Source: Sneathiella sp. (GTDB taxonomy: Bacteria > Pseudomonadota > Alphaproteobacteria > Sneathiellales > Sneathiellaceae). Taken from it: a DNA stretch of 16,636 nucleotides. The stretch covers positions 1 through 16,636 of the forward strand of contig NVRR01000038.1 in NCBI GenBank assembly GCA_002732675.1. Reading direction: 5' to 3'. The notes under the pieces were generated by a model, which worked only from the letters and a program-made list of their open reading frames with translations, ran no database searches and was not told the origin of the DNA. The position numbers and the translations under genes were made by a program. Shown here piece by piece: positions 1-6,825 of this stretch. Numbering within the stretch: position 1 is the first letter of the stretch; each line of letters opens with the position of its first letter.

Positions 1-681
1 ACCTGCGTGAATTATATAGGCCCGATCAATCAATCCCAAGGTCTCTCGAACGTTGTGATCTGTGATCAGAACGCCAATTCCGCGCTTGGTCAAATGACGT
101 ACCAAATTCTGAATATCTCCTACAGCAATGGGATCAATGCCCGCGAGCGGCTCGTCGAGCATGATATAGTTCGGCTGTCCTGCGAGCGCGCGGGCGATTT
201 CCACGCGGCGGCGTTCTCCGCCGGAAAGGGCAACAGCCGGGGTCCGGCGCAAATGTGTAATAGAAAACTCCGCGAGCAGGCCTTCCAGCATACTTTCACG
301 TTTTTCGCGGACAGGCTCGACCAACTCCAACACAGCACGAATATTCTGCTCGACGTTCAAGCCGCGGAAGATTGAGGCTTCCTGGGGGAGATATCCAATG
401 CCGAGACGGGCCCGGCGATACATAGGTAATGAGGTGACGTCGCGCCCGTCGAGAATAACGGAGCCATAATCTGGGTTCAACAAGCCGGATATAATATAAA
501 AGCAAGTGGTTTTCCCGGCCCCGTTTGGCCCCAATAAACCGACAGCCTCTCCGCGGTTGACGGTAATGTCGACACCGCGCAAAATCGGCCGTTTTTTGAA
601 AGATTTACCAATATTCTGGGCTACTAAGCCGGAATTTTCAGCAATCAGACGCGGGCCTTTTTCTGCGTCAATGGTACTCAT
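1..681 (-). CDS. lptB: LPS export ABC transporter ATPase LptB (3' end cut by window)
   Basis: ATPase that powers extraction of lipopolysaccharide from the inner membrane, acting as a cytoplasmic dimer under LptF/LptG and feeding the LptC-LptA bridge. The 227 visible residues contain a full ABC nucleotide-binding domain: Walker [10 protein letters not shown] at residues 51-59, Q-loop Gln100 in LPQEASIF, signature LSGGE at 152-156, Walker B IMLDE ending Asp176-Glu177, and switch His209 in TDHN. The family is usually about 240-250 residues, so only the last 10-25 are probably missing beyond base 1. The start ATG at 681 has an AGGG-type ribosome site about 12 nt upstream and lies 20 nt after the lptA stop, so it belongs to the kdsD-lptC-lptA-lptB operon. 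In many alphaproteobacteria rpoN follows, but that lies outside the window. Identity is near certain. Confidence 0.97.
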   Translation of the reverse strand, partial: MSTIDAEKGPRLIAENSGLVAQNIGKSFKKRPILRGVDITVNRGEAVGLLGPNGAGKTTCFYIISGLLNPDYGSVILDGRDVTSLPMYRRARLGIGYLPQEASIFRGLNVEQNIRAVLELVEPVREKRESMLEGLLAEFSITHLRRTPAVALSGGERRRVEIARALAGQPNYIMLDEPLAGIDPIAVGDIQNLVRHLTKRGIGVLITDHNVRETLGLIDRAYIIHAG

Positions 682-701
682 TCTTACGATTTCCCTCTAT
701 C

Positions 702-1265
702 CTACTGATCCATCTTTTGCTCGGGAACAAAGATACCCCGAACACGGCCCGACTTGCCTTCGGTCGCCGGACCCCCATCGACCCGGCTTTTCCCTGTTAT
801 CAGATCCAGGGTCATTTTTTCGCCGCGCAACACGTTCTTTCCTTGGGTTAGCACCACATTTCCCATCAGGTCAACGCGTTTGTTCCGAACATCGTATGTG
901 CCGGTGTCCCCTTGTGCCGTTTCGCGGGGGCTGGAAAGAAAGACATTCCCTGTCGCATCAATTTTCCGAATGTTTGCAGGCGCCCCTTCAATCGACGATT
1001 TTTTGTCGGAATAAAAAACAACAAGCTTGTCGGAGCGCATCCGGATTTCACCTTGTACAACCTCGACTTTACCGATAAAGACGGCCGTCTGTTTGTCTTG
1101 CCGGATTTCCAATGAATCCGCCGTTATTTCCAAGGGCAGATTGGTGTCGAACGCGCCATTGGACTGTGCCGCCGCATCAGATGCAGTATGGAGGCTGAAT
1201 AGAAGCAAAGCCACAAGGAAAATGCTTGACGTCAGGACGGGCGGAATATGGTGTTCAGTTTTCAT
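702..1265 (-). CDS. lptA: LPS transport periplasmic protein LptA
   Basis: Periplasmic bridge protein that carries LPS between LptC at the inner membrane and LptD at the outer membrane. The 187-residue product has a typical Sec signal peptide: a basic/polar start, a hydrophobic core around residues 10-27 (SSIFLVALLLFSL), and an Ala-rich cleavage region (SDAAAQS) near residue 33. The rest is the OstA/LptA-type beta-jellyroll repeat, with phrases such as LEITADSLEIRQDKQTAVFIG and VFYSDKKSS, and a run of short alternating beta strands. Length matches the family. The start ATG at 1265 is preceded by TTAGGG, whose AGGG overlaps the lptC stop codon 11 nt away, which suggests coupled translation. The position between lptC and lptB confirms the assignment. 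No anomaly seen. Confidence 0.93.
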   Translation of the reverse strand: MKTEHHIPPVLTSSIFLVALLLFSLHTASDAAAQSNGAFDTNLPLEITADSLEIRQDKQTAVFIGKVEVVQGEIRMRSDKLVVFYSDKKSSIEGAPANIRKIDATGNVFLSSPRETAQGDTGTYDVRNKRVDLMGNVVLTQGKNVLRGEKMTLDLITGKSRVDGGPATEGKSGRVRGIFVPEQKMDQ

Positions 1266-1276
1266 TGGTTTATGCC

Positions 1277-1954
1277 CTAAGGATTAATTTTTAGCCTGAC
1301 ATTGCCTTCGAACCGGAGCCTGCCGCTGATCTCGTCGACGACAAGGCTGTCCGCCTCAATCGCGCCAAGTGGCCCATGTCCCGTGATCGGGTTCGGGCTG
1401 ACAATACGGCGTTTTTTCAAGTCCACATTGGCTGAATTAGCAGTAAGTTGGTTTCCTGTATCGGAAAAGATATTGATCTCGCCGAAAAGTTTAAGCAAGC
1501 CGGTATCCGGATCGAGCTCGCCTTCCGGCGCTGACAGGGAAATCCAGTTACCAGATTTAAGCGTAATGTCAGCTTGCAGGTTTTTAAGCACCATTAACGG
1601 ATCGTCCACCGTCTTCTGTGTCGCTGTATCGGCTGTCACCACATAATGCTGGCTGCTGCGGTCACTGGCGGAGAAGCGCGGGTTTTTCATGGTCAGGCTA
1701 TCGTCCGTCAAGGTGACGTCGGCGTAGTCCAGGGTAAACCCTTCTTCTTTGTCCAGGTTCGGCAATATAAAGGCCAGGCTAACCAGCAAGATGGCCAGCC
1801 CCAGCAGGATAAACTTGATAATCGCGACGAAATGGCTGTAGCCAGAATTGAACTTCAGGTCTATTAGGCTCGGCGTTCCAATAAAATCCCGGGTACCGGC
1901 AAGGGTCTCGCCACTGATTTTATCATCCGTCGGGAGAGCATCAATATTTTTCAT
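1277..1954 (-). CDS. lptC: LPS export protein LptC
   Basis: Single-pass inner-membrane protein that receives LPS from LptB2FG and passes it to LptA. The 225-residue product has a long polar cytoplasmic leader (residues 1-45), one hydrophobic helix at about residues 48-67 (FILLGLAILLVSLAFILPNL), and a periplasmic beta-strand-rich domain resembling LptA. That domain holds repeated phrases such as ADVTLTDDSLTMKNPRFSASD and a C-terminal SLVVDEISGRLRFEGNVRLKI. The reading frame is open 17 codons further upstream (to 2005) inside kdsD, but I chose the ATG at 1954. It lies 4 nt after the kdsD stop (1959-1961) and has GGTGG about 10 nt upstream. Long N-terminal leaders are common in alphaproteobacterial LptC. 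The primary sequence of this family is poorly conserved, so the call leans partly on context. Confidence 0.88.
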   Translation of the reverse strand: MKNIDALPTDDKISGETLAGTRDFIGTPSLIDLKFNSGYSHFVAIIKFILLGLAILLVSLAFILPNLDKEEGFTLDYADVTLTDDSLTMKNPRFSASDRSSQHYVVTADTATQKTVDDPLMVLKNLQADITLKSGNWISLSAPEGELDPDTGLLKLFGEINIFSDTGNQLTANSANVDLKKRRIVSPNPITGHGPLGAIEADSLVVDEISGRLRFEGNVRLKINP

Positions 1955-1958
1955 GGGC

Positions 1959-2960
1959 TCAGACCACCCCGCTGCGGAGGCAGTCATGAACGCTGATAAT
2001 GCCAAGGATGTCCGTACCCTCGGTAACGAACAGACAGGTAATGCCGTTAAAGCCTGTTGAATTCATCTGCGCCAGGGCTTCCCCCGCGAGGGCGCGTGCG
2101 GAAATGGTCTGGGGGTCAGGGGTCATGACGTCGCGGGCCTTTTTACCAAGAAGGTCCGGCCCCATATGGCGCCGTAAATCCCCATCTGTAATAATCCCGA
2201 TCAAACCGCGGATTTCGTCCTGAATGCCAACGCAGCCAAAGCTTTTCGAAGAAATTTCTAGCAAAGCATCACTCATCAGGTGGTCCTGACCAAGCAGCGG
2301 TATTGCCGCGCCGGTGTGCATCAGGTCGCTTACCTTAATCAGAGATTTACCGAGCTTACCACCCGGATGAAACACCTGGAACTGATCAGCGTTAAATCCC
2401 ATGCGCTCCAGCAATGCCACAGCAAGAGCATCGCCAAGGGCGAGCGTTAATGTGGTTGACGTGGTGGGCGCCAAACCCATCGGACAGGCTTCCGGCGCGG
2501 CGGGCAGCAAGAGGACAATATCGGCGCGGCGCCCCAGCGTGCTGTCTGCCTTGCCGACAATAGCAATTAGTGGAATGTTAAATCGTCTTGTATAGGCAAT
2601 TATATCGCTGAGTTCCTGTGTGCCACCGGAGTTGGAGAGGCAGAGAACAACATCGTCTGTGGTGATCATACCAAGGTCGCCATGACTTGCTTCGGCCGGA
2701 TGAACAAACTGCGCAGGCGTTCCCGTGGACGCCAGAGTGGCGGCAATCTTGTTGCCAATATGGCCATTTTTTCCCATGCCGCTAACAATAACGCGGCCTT
2801 CCGCCTTGGAAATAATCTCGACGGCCTGAACGAAAGATTGATCAAGGCTTTGTTGCAACAGCAGAAGGGCGTCCGCCTCAATTTTGAGGACGCTTCGGGC
2901 GGAAATAAGATCCGGGCTGTCGTCAGCGGTTTCAGGGGCTACTTGCTCTGAGGTTTTCAT
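1959..2960 (-). CDS. kdsD: Arabinose-5-phosphate isomerase KdsD/KpsF
   Basis: Interconverts D-ribulose-5-phosphate and D-arabinose-5-phosphate, the first step toward Kdo of the LPS inner core. The 333-residue protein has an N-terminal SIS sugar-isomerase domain (about residues 45-185; GMGKNGHIGNK, TGTPAQFVHPAEASHGDLGM, SNSGGTQE) and two C-terminal CBS domains (about 210-330). Residues aligning by eye with the E. coli KdsD catalytic set Lys59, Glu111, Glu152 and His193 are present as Lys64, Glu116, Glu157 and His198. Two positions vary: GMGKS reads GMGKN, and the SGE of the E. coli motif reads SGG. The ATG at 2960 is preferred over an in-frame TTG immediately before it (2963), since GGAA lies 6 nt upstream of the ATG. 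First gene of the LPS operon; lptC follows 4 nt later. Confidence 0.95.
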   Translation of the reverse strand: MKTSEQVAPETADDSPDLISARSVLKIEADALLLLQQSLDQSFVQAVEIISKAEGRVIVSGMGKNGHIGNKIAATLASTGTPAQFVHPAEASHGDLGMITTDDVVLCLSNSGGTQELSDIIAYTRRFNIPLIAIVGKADSTLGRRADIVLLLPAAPEACPMGLAPTTSTTLTLALGDALAVALLERMGFNADQFQVFHPGGKLGKSLIKVSDLMHTGAAIPLLGQDHLMSDALLEISSKSFGCVGIQDEIRGLIGIITDGDLRRHMGPDLLGKKARDVMTPDPQTISARALAGEALAQMNSTGFNGITCLFVTEGTDILGIISVHDCLRSGVV

Positions 2961-3035
2961 CAATTATTCCGCGTTCTTTCCTCATTCCCTTCCTAAACTA
3001 CGCGGGAATGGAAAAATTCCGTCAAGGTCATTAAA

Positions 3036-3064
3036 TATATAGGAAAAATCGACAGATTTAACAA
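3036..3064 (-). promoter_or_regulatory. Candidate sigma70 promoter for the kdsD-lptCAB operon
   Basis: On the minus strand TTGTTA (3059-3064) is followed after 17 nt by TATATA (3036-3041), about 76 nt upstream of the kdsD ATG. It lies in the AT-rich 158-bp gap between the RNase D gene and kdsD. The spacing is ideal and the hexamers match moderately. Nothing else in the gap looks better. This is inference from sequence only. Confidence 0.4.
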
Positions 3065-3118
3065 GGTTAATAGCGATCTATCGTCACCGCGTCTCCTCTA
3101 TAAAACTGGATGGGAATA

Positions 3119-3733
3119 TCAAGAATGCGCAAATATATCCGTATCCGGCCATCCGGCAAGATCAAGCTCGGCCCGAACAGGCAGGAATTTGAAGCATTCC
3201 GCCGCCAGTTCGCTGCGACCTTCCCGGGCCAACATGACATCCAGTATATCCACCAGCTGATGAAGATATAAAACGTCGGAGGCCGCGTATTCCAATTGAG
3301 CCTTGGAGAGTTCTGCCGCTCCCCAATCGGAACTTTGTTGCTGTTTGGAGATATCAATACTGAGAAGTTCCTGGCAAAGGTTCTTCAACCCATGCCGGTC
3401 CGTATAGGTCCGGACCAGACGAGACGCTATCTTGGTGCAGTAGACCGGCGCGCAGGAAATGCCGAGGTATTTTTTCAAAACCGCGATATCAAAACGGCCA
3501 AAATGAAAGATTATCTGTCTTTCAGGGTCGCCAAGCTGCGCGGCCAGGTTCGGCGCATTGTAGGTTTCGCCGTCAAATTTTACCAGATGCGCGTCACCAT
3601 CACCGGAGGATAATTGCACAAGGCAAAGCCGGTCACGGTGTGGTAAAAGCCCCATGGTCTCGCTGTCTACCGCGATCCTGGATCCCAGATCAATATCGTC
3701 CGGAAGGTCGCCGTGATGTAGAAAAATTGCCAT
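3119..3733 (-). CDS. rnd: Ribonuclease D-type 3'-5' exonuclease (short form)
   Basis: DEDDy-family 3'-5' exonuclease; RNase D proteins trim the 3' ends of tRNA precursors and other small RNAs. The 204-residue product carries the three exonuclease motifs: Exo I DSE with Asp23 and Glu25, Exo II HFGRFD with Asp82, and Exo III YAASD with Tyr149 and Asp153. The phrase HGLKNLCQELL at 114-124 is also typical. It ends soon after the nuclease domain and lacks the HRDC domains of the roughly 375-residue E. coli enzyme. Short forms are common in alphaproteobacteria. The ATG at 3733 is preferred because GGAG lies 7 nt before it; an in-frame ATG at 3739 is only 1 nt from that GGAG, and the long upstream open frame is the tRNA gene read through. 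It sits 70 nt after a tRNA-Leu gene on the same strand. Confidence 0.9.
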   Translation of the reverse strand: MAIFLHHGDLPDDIDLGSRIAVDSETMGLLPHRDRLCLVQLSSGDGDAHLVKFDGETYNAPNLAAQLGDPERQIIFHFGRFDIAVLKKYLGISCAPVYCTKIASRLVRTYTDRHGLKNLCQELLSIDISKQQQSSDWGAAELSKAQLEYAASDVLYLHQLVDILDVMLAREGRSELAAECFKFLPVRAELDLAGWPDTDIFAHS

Positions 3734-3803
3734 ATTCATTCTCCGATAACGGCTAATCTGCCGGGAATGATGAGGCATAACCGTAAAGATTATGTTGAAC
3801 GGT

Positions 3804-3890
3804 TGGTGCCCAGGAGAAGACTCGAACTTCCACGACCATAAGGCCACTAGCACCTGAAGCTAGCGCGTCTACCAATTCCGCCACCTGGGC
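3804..3890 (-). tRNA. tRNA-Leu (anticodon CAG)
   Basis: Read on the minus strand the gene begins GCCCAGG and ends CCTGGGC-A-CCA, giving a perfect 7-bp acceptor stem with the CCA tail encoded. The D arm contains GGCGGAATTGGTAGACGC, the usual leucine form. The anticodon stem CTAGC/GCTAG encloses the loop TTCAGGT, so the anticodon is CAG and the tRNA reads CUG. A long variable arm of class II type follows, then a T arm with GTTCGAGTC. The whole closely resembles E. coli tRNA-Leu(CAG). Length is 87 nt with CCA. Confidence 0.98.
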
Positions 3891-3905
3891 AACATAACGA
3901 TGCCA

Positions 3906-3934
3906 CTGATATAAAGCGGTGCCCGAGATGTCAA
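3906..3934 (-). promoter_or_regulatory. Candidate promoter of the tRNA-Leu gene
   Basis: On the minus strand a perfect TTGACA (3929-3934) lies 17 nt before TATCAG (3906-3911), with an overlapping alternative TATATC (3908-3913) at 15 nt. A start near base 3900 would give about 10 nt of tRNA leader. A second TTGACA lies 13 nt further upstream (3942-3947). The TTGACA is convincing; which -10 hexamer is used is uncertain. Confidence 0.5.
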
Positions 3935-3975
3935 CAAACTTTGTCAAAAGAAATCAAGAAATTTGTGGTTTGGGC

Positions 3976-4004
3976 TTGGCCTGACGGCTTTATGGCGGTA
4001 GATA
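3976..4004 (+). promoter_or_regulatory. Weak candidate promoter for the NDUFA9-like gene
   Basis: In the 179-bp divergent gap between the tRNA gene and the plus-strand gene, TTGGCC (3976-3981) is followed after 17 nt by TAGATA (3999-4004), 66 nt before the start codon. Both hexamers match the sigma70 consensus only partly. I list it as the best candidate on this strand. Confidence 0.25.
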
Positions 4005-4069
4005 AAGCTTTAAGATTTGGAAGGGACAGAGCGCTGTAGCCGTCTCGATTGACCTTGAGGGACAAAAGA

Positions 4070-5023
4070 ATGTCAGATCGTTTGATTACCATTTTTGGAG
4101 GTTCGGGCTTTATCGGGCGTCATCTGGTGGGCCGTCTGGCGGCAAAAGGCTATCAGATCCGGCTCGCCGTGCGGGATCCTGAAAGTGCGGCGCAGTTGAT
4201 GACCCAGGGAGATGTCGGCCAGATCGCCAGCCTGCAGACCAATGTGCGCAATCAGGCATCCGTCGAACGGGCAGTGGAGGGCGCCGATATCGTGATCAAT
4301 CTCGTCGGCATTCTTTATGAAGGTGGCGCCCAGAATTTTGGCACTATTCATGTGGATGCGGCGGAACGGATTGCGGCAGCGGCGAAAGCGGCGGGCGCCA
4401 GCCAGCTTATTCACATGTCCGCATTGGGGGCTGACAAGCTTCATGCGGCCGGCTATGCGCGCAGTAAAGCCGTTGGCGAGGAGCTGGCAGCCAAGGAGTT
4501 TCCGGGTGCAACAATTTTGCGGCCCTCCGTTGTTTTTGGCCGGGATGATGATTTTTTCAACCGGTTTGCACTAATGGTTACTCTTACCCCGGTTTTCCCG
4601 ATCGCGGATGGAGGGCGCGCAAAGATGCAGCCTGTCTGGATTGAGGACCTCACGGACGCAATTGTTCGTATTCTGGAAAGCTCCGCGCATCAAGGTAAGA
4701 CTTGGGAATTGACGGGACCGGACGCCTACTCTTTCCATGACCTGATGCAGATGGTGTTGGATTATACAGGGCGCAAATGCCTGCTTCTGCCTGTTCCTGC
4801 CGCATTGATGTCTTTAATGGCTGTGTTCATGAATATGGTGCCTGGGCGCCCGCAATTGACGCCGGATCAGGTGAAACTGCTCAAAACAGATAATATTGCA
4901 ACGGGGACGCTCCCATCCCTCGCAGATCTCGATATTTCGCCCGCTTCAATTGAGGCAATTGTCCCGGAATATCTTCGCCGGTATCGAAAAGGCGGCGGAC
5001 TGCAATCGCTGCAAATCGATTAA
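4070..5023 (+). CDS. Complex I NDUFA9-like, extended SDR/NAD(P)-binding protein
   Basis: Member of the atypical extended short-chain dehydrogenase group related to the NDUFA9 accessory subunit of mitochondrial complex I. In alphaproteobacteria it is annotated as complex I NDUFA9 subunit family protein; whether it binds bacterial complex I or acts in quinone or lipid metabolism cannot be read here. The 317-residue product has the Rossmann motif GGSGFIG at residues 10-16, VINLVGILYEGG near residues 76-87, and Tyr129-x3-Lys133 in GYARSKAVGE, followed by ILRPSVVFG. The C-terminal part has a hydrophobic patch (LMSLMAVFMNMVPG) that might touch the membrane. The ATG at 4070 is chosen over an in-frame TTG at 4049 because GAGGGA (4057-4062) lies 7 nt upstream of it. 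It is a single gene with no same-strand partner close by. Confidence 0.85.
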   Translation: MSDRLITIFGGSGFIGRHLVGRLAAKGYQIRLAVRDPESAAQLMTQGDVGQIASLQTNVRNQASVERAVEGADIVINLVGILYEGGAQNFGTIHVDAAERIAAAAKAAGASQLIHMSALGADKLHAAGYARSKAVGEELAAKEFPGATILRPSVVFGRDDDFFNRFALMVTLTPVFPIADGGRAKMQPVWIEDLTDAIVRILESSAHQGKTWELTGPDAYSFHDLMQMVLDYTGRKCLLLPVPAALMSLMAVFMNMVPGRPQLTPDQVKLLKTDNIATGTLPSLADLDISPASIEAIVPEYLRRYRKGGGLQSLQID

Positions 5024-5094
5024 TCCTTCAAGACGGCCGGTACATTATTTTTAACTGCTGTGCACGAGCATGTTGTGTTCGTTCGATTCGGATT

Positions 5095-5120
5095 TTAGTC
5101 TCTAATCGGATCTAAATTAG
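5095..5120. promoter_or_regulatory. Cluster of TTAG/CTAA inverted half-sites
   Basis: The segment reads TTAG (5095-5098), TCT, CTAA (5102-5105), six bases, CTAA (5112-5115), A, TTAG (5117-5120). This gives a TTAG-3-CTAA inverted repeat next to a perfect 9-base palindrome CTAAATTAG. CGGAT occurs twice, 18 bp apart (5089 and 5107). It could be an operator upstream of gltD. Short AT-rich words recur by chance, so confidence is low. Confidence 0.25.
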
Positions 5121-5167
5121 GGATAAATTTACGAAAAAAGAACGCCTACCCCGAAATTTATTAATAG

Positions 5168-5212
5168 AAAGTAAATATATGTCAGTAAATATGACGCATA
5201 TTTACTTTTTTT
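5168..5212 (+). repeat. AGTAAATAT direct and inverted repeats with T run
   Basis: AGTAAATAT occurs at 5170-5178 and again at 5184-5192, 14 bp apart, and its inverse complement lies at 5198-5206. Copy 2 extended to AGTAAATATG (5184-5193) pairs perfectly with CATATTTACT (5197-5206) around a 3-nt spacer. Copy 1 extended to AAAGTAAATAT (5168-5178) pairs perfectly over 11 bp with ATATTTACTTT (5198-5208). The right arm runs into seven T residues (5206-5212). It may be a regulator binding array upstream of the gltD promoter. A weak AT-rich terminator for the NDUFA9-like gene, which ends about 160 nt upstream, is the other reading. Confidence 0.5.
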
Positions 5213-5231
5213 CTGGTCTTTTCCCGTTCTC

Positions 5232-5240
5232 TGCTGTAAT
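5232..5240 (+). promoter_or_regulatory. Candidate extended -10 element for gltD
   Basis: TGCTGTAAT fits the extended -10 form TGn-TATAAT with one mismatch in the hexamer. No good -35 hexamer lies 16-18 nt upstream, which is compatible with an extended -10 or an activator-dependent promoter. Transcription would start near 5247, leaving a leader of about 120 nt before gltD and placing the AGTAAATAT repeats at roughly -40 to -80. Confidence 0.3.
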
Positions 5241-5331
5241 CAGAATACCCCACATATGGTTTAGGCCGATTACATACGCCTGAATGAGCGGATTTTTGAG
5301 TGGGATATGTACAAATTACGGAATACACAAA

Positions 5332-5346
5332 CTCGCAGCTTGCGAG
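5332..5346 (+). promoter_or_regulatory. Small perfect hairpin before the gltD ribosome site
   Basis: CTCGCA (5332-5337) and TGCGAG (5341-5346) form a perfect 6-bp stem with a 3-nt loop, ending 8 nt before the AGGA ribosome site (5355-5358) of gltD. It could shape the leader RNA or be a small palindromic protein site. Nothing tells which. Confidence 0.3.
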
Positions 5347-5365
5347 ACTGGATTAGGAACGCCTG

Positions 5366-6808
5366 ATGTCGAAAAATATGCTTAAATTTGTCCATTTGGA
5401 GAAGAGCATGCCTGCAAAACGTGCGGCGGAAGCTCGGCGGGACGATTTTCAGGAAATCTATGATGAGTTCAGCACCGATAAGGCGGCAGAGCAGTCGGGC
5501 CGCTGTTCGCAATGCGGTATTCCCTATTGCCAGATCCATTGCCCGGTACAGAATAATATTCCCGACTGGCTCAACCTGACGGCTAACGGTCGCTTGGAAG
5601 AGGCTTATGAGCTCAGTCAGGCGACGAATAATTTTCCGGAAATATGCGGTCGGATCTGCCCGCAGGATCGTCTTTGTGAAGGTTCCTGCGTGATCGAAAA
5701 GGGCTTTGATTCGGTCACCATCGGTGCCGTTGAAAAGTACATTACCGATACAGCCTGGGAAAAGGGGTGGGTCAAGCCGACCGAGGTGATGCAGGAGCTG
5801 GATCAGTCTGTCGGGATTATCGGCGCTGGGCCTGGAGGGCTCGCGGCAGCTGATGAACTTCGAAAAAAAGGCTATCAGGTGCATGTTTACGATCGTTATG
5901 ATCGGGTCGGAGGCTTGCTCGTCTACGGCATTCCGGGATTTAAGCTGGAGAAAGATATTGTCGAGAAGCGGGCGCAACTGCTCAGCGATGGCGGTATTAT
6001 TTTCCATATGAATTTTGAGGTTGGCCGGGATGCCAGCCTGAGCGAATTGCGCGCAAAGCATGATGCCATTGTGATTGCGACCGGTGTGTATAAAGCACGC
6101 GATATTTCTCTACCGGGAAGCGGCGTGAACGGCATCGTTCCGGCGCTGGATTTCTTGACCACCTCCAATCGTAAGGGGCTCGGTGATGAGATTGCGGCAT
6201 TTGAGGACGGGACCTTGGATGCTGCCGGAAAGAATGTTGTGGTGATTGGCGGCGGAGATACCGCCATGGACTGCGTGCGCACCGCGGTTCGGCAAGGCGC
6301 GAAGTCAGTAAAGTGTCTGTATCGGCGGGATCGGAAAAATATGCCGGGATCGCTCCGTGAGGTGCAAAATGCAGAAGAAGAGGGCGTAGAGTTTGTCTGG
6401 CTCTCAGCGCCAAAAGCCTTTTTGGGTGATGAGCGGGTGACCGGTGTCAAGGCCATCAATATGCATCTGGGCATCGCAGATTCGACCGGTCGTCAAGTGC
6501 CCGTGGAAATTGCCGGCTCCGAACATGATATCCCCTGTGACCTTGCCATCAAGGCGCTTGGCTTCGATGCGGAAGATTTACCAGCGTTGTTTGATGAGCC
6601 CGGTCTCGAAGTTTCGCGCTGGGGGACGGTGATGACAAAGCGTGATACCGGGAAGACCAATCTCGACGGTGTCTATGCTATTGGCGATATTGTCCGTGGC
6701 GCTTCCCTGGTGGTCTGGGCCATTCGTGATGGCCAAGATGCCTCGCGCGCCATTCATAGAGATCTGGCGGAAAAACGCACCACCAGTGAATCCGCTCTGG
6801 CCTCCTGA
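5366..6808 (+). CDS. gltD: Glutamate synthase (NADPH) small subunit GltD
   Basis: Beta subunit of NADPH-dependent glutamate synthase (GOGAT). It takes electrons from NADPH onto FAD and passes them through iron-sulfur clusters to the large subunit for reductive synthesis of glutamate from glutamine and 2-oxoglutarate. The 480-residue product has the N-terminal ferredoxin-like fold with cluster cysteines 47, 50, 55, 59 (CSQCGIPYCQIHCP) and 94, 98, 104, 108 (CGRICPQDRLCEGSC). The FAD-binding GAGPGG follows at 153-158 and the NADPH-binding GGGDTAMDC at 295-303. The C-terminal GDIVRGASLVVWAIRDGQDA is the usual FAD site of the family. AGGA lies 7 nt before the ATG. Length and motifs are standard. 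gltB follows after a short gap, so the two form one operon in gltD-gltB order, the reverse of E. coli. Confidence 0.97.
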   Translation: MSKNMLKFVHLEKSMPAKRAAEARRDDFQEIYDEFSTDKAAEQSGRCSQCGIPYCQIHCPVQNNIPDWLNLTANGRLEEAYELSQATNNFPEICGRICPQDRLCEGSCVIEKGFDSVTIGAVEKYITDTAWEKGWVKPTEVMQELDQSVGIIGAGPGGLAAADELRKKGYQVHVYDRYDRVGGLLVYGIPGFKLEKDIVEKRAQLLSDGGIIFHMNFEVGRDASLSELRAKHDAIVIATGVYKARDISLPGSGVNGIVPALDFLTTSNRKGLGDEIAAFEDGTLDAAGKNVVVIGGGDTAMDCVRTAVRQGAKSVKCLYRRDRKNMPGSLREVQNAEEEGVEFVWLSAPKAFLGDERVTGVKAINMHLGIADSTGRQVPVEIAGSEHDIPCDLAIKALGFDAEDLPALFDEPGLEVSRWGTVMTKRDTGKTNLDGVYAIGDIVRGASLVVWAIRDGQDASRAIHRDLAEKRTTSESALAS

Positions 6809-6825
6809 AGACTGGAAAGATGAAC

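Larger units (their letters stand above)
5024..5365. other. 342-bp AT-rich intergenic region upstream of gltD
   Basis: No plausible coding frame is visible; an antisense open frame that enters from gltD has no family signature. The stretch holds, in order, a cluster of TTAG/CTAA half-sites (5095-5120), three copies of AGTAAATAT in direct and inverted orientation (5168-5208) followed by a T run, an extended -10 candidate (5232-5240), and a short perfect hairpin just before the gltD ribosome site (5332-5346). It is much richer in A+T than the flanking genes, as expected for the control region of the glutamate synthase operon. Confidence 0.6.

Noticed and set aside
506..1078. Plus-strand open frame of 190 codons over lptB/lptA
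   Set aside because: It overlaps two confidently identified minus-strand genes in antisense, and the Pro/Ser/Arg-rich translation has no recognisable domain.
1955..2005. Upstream extension of lptC by 17 codons
   Set aside because: It would overlap the end of kdsD by about 47 bp; the ATG at 1954 fits the 4-nt gap and has a ribosome-site-like GGTGG.
3753..3947. Small open frame across the tRNA-Leu gene
   Set aside because: The translation (QVAELVDALASGA...) is a familiar false protein produced by reading a leucine tRNA gene.
5270..6061. Long antisense open frame over the start of gltD (263 codons)
   Set aside because: It lies opposite well-conserved gltD motifs, has no family signature or ribosome site, and its residue make-up looks like a reverse-strand shadow.
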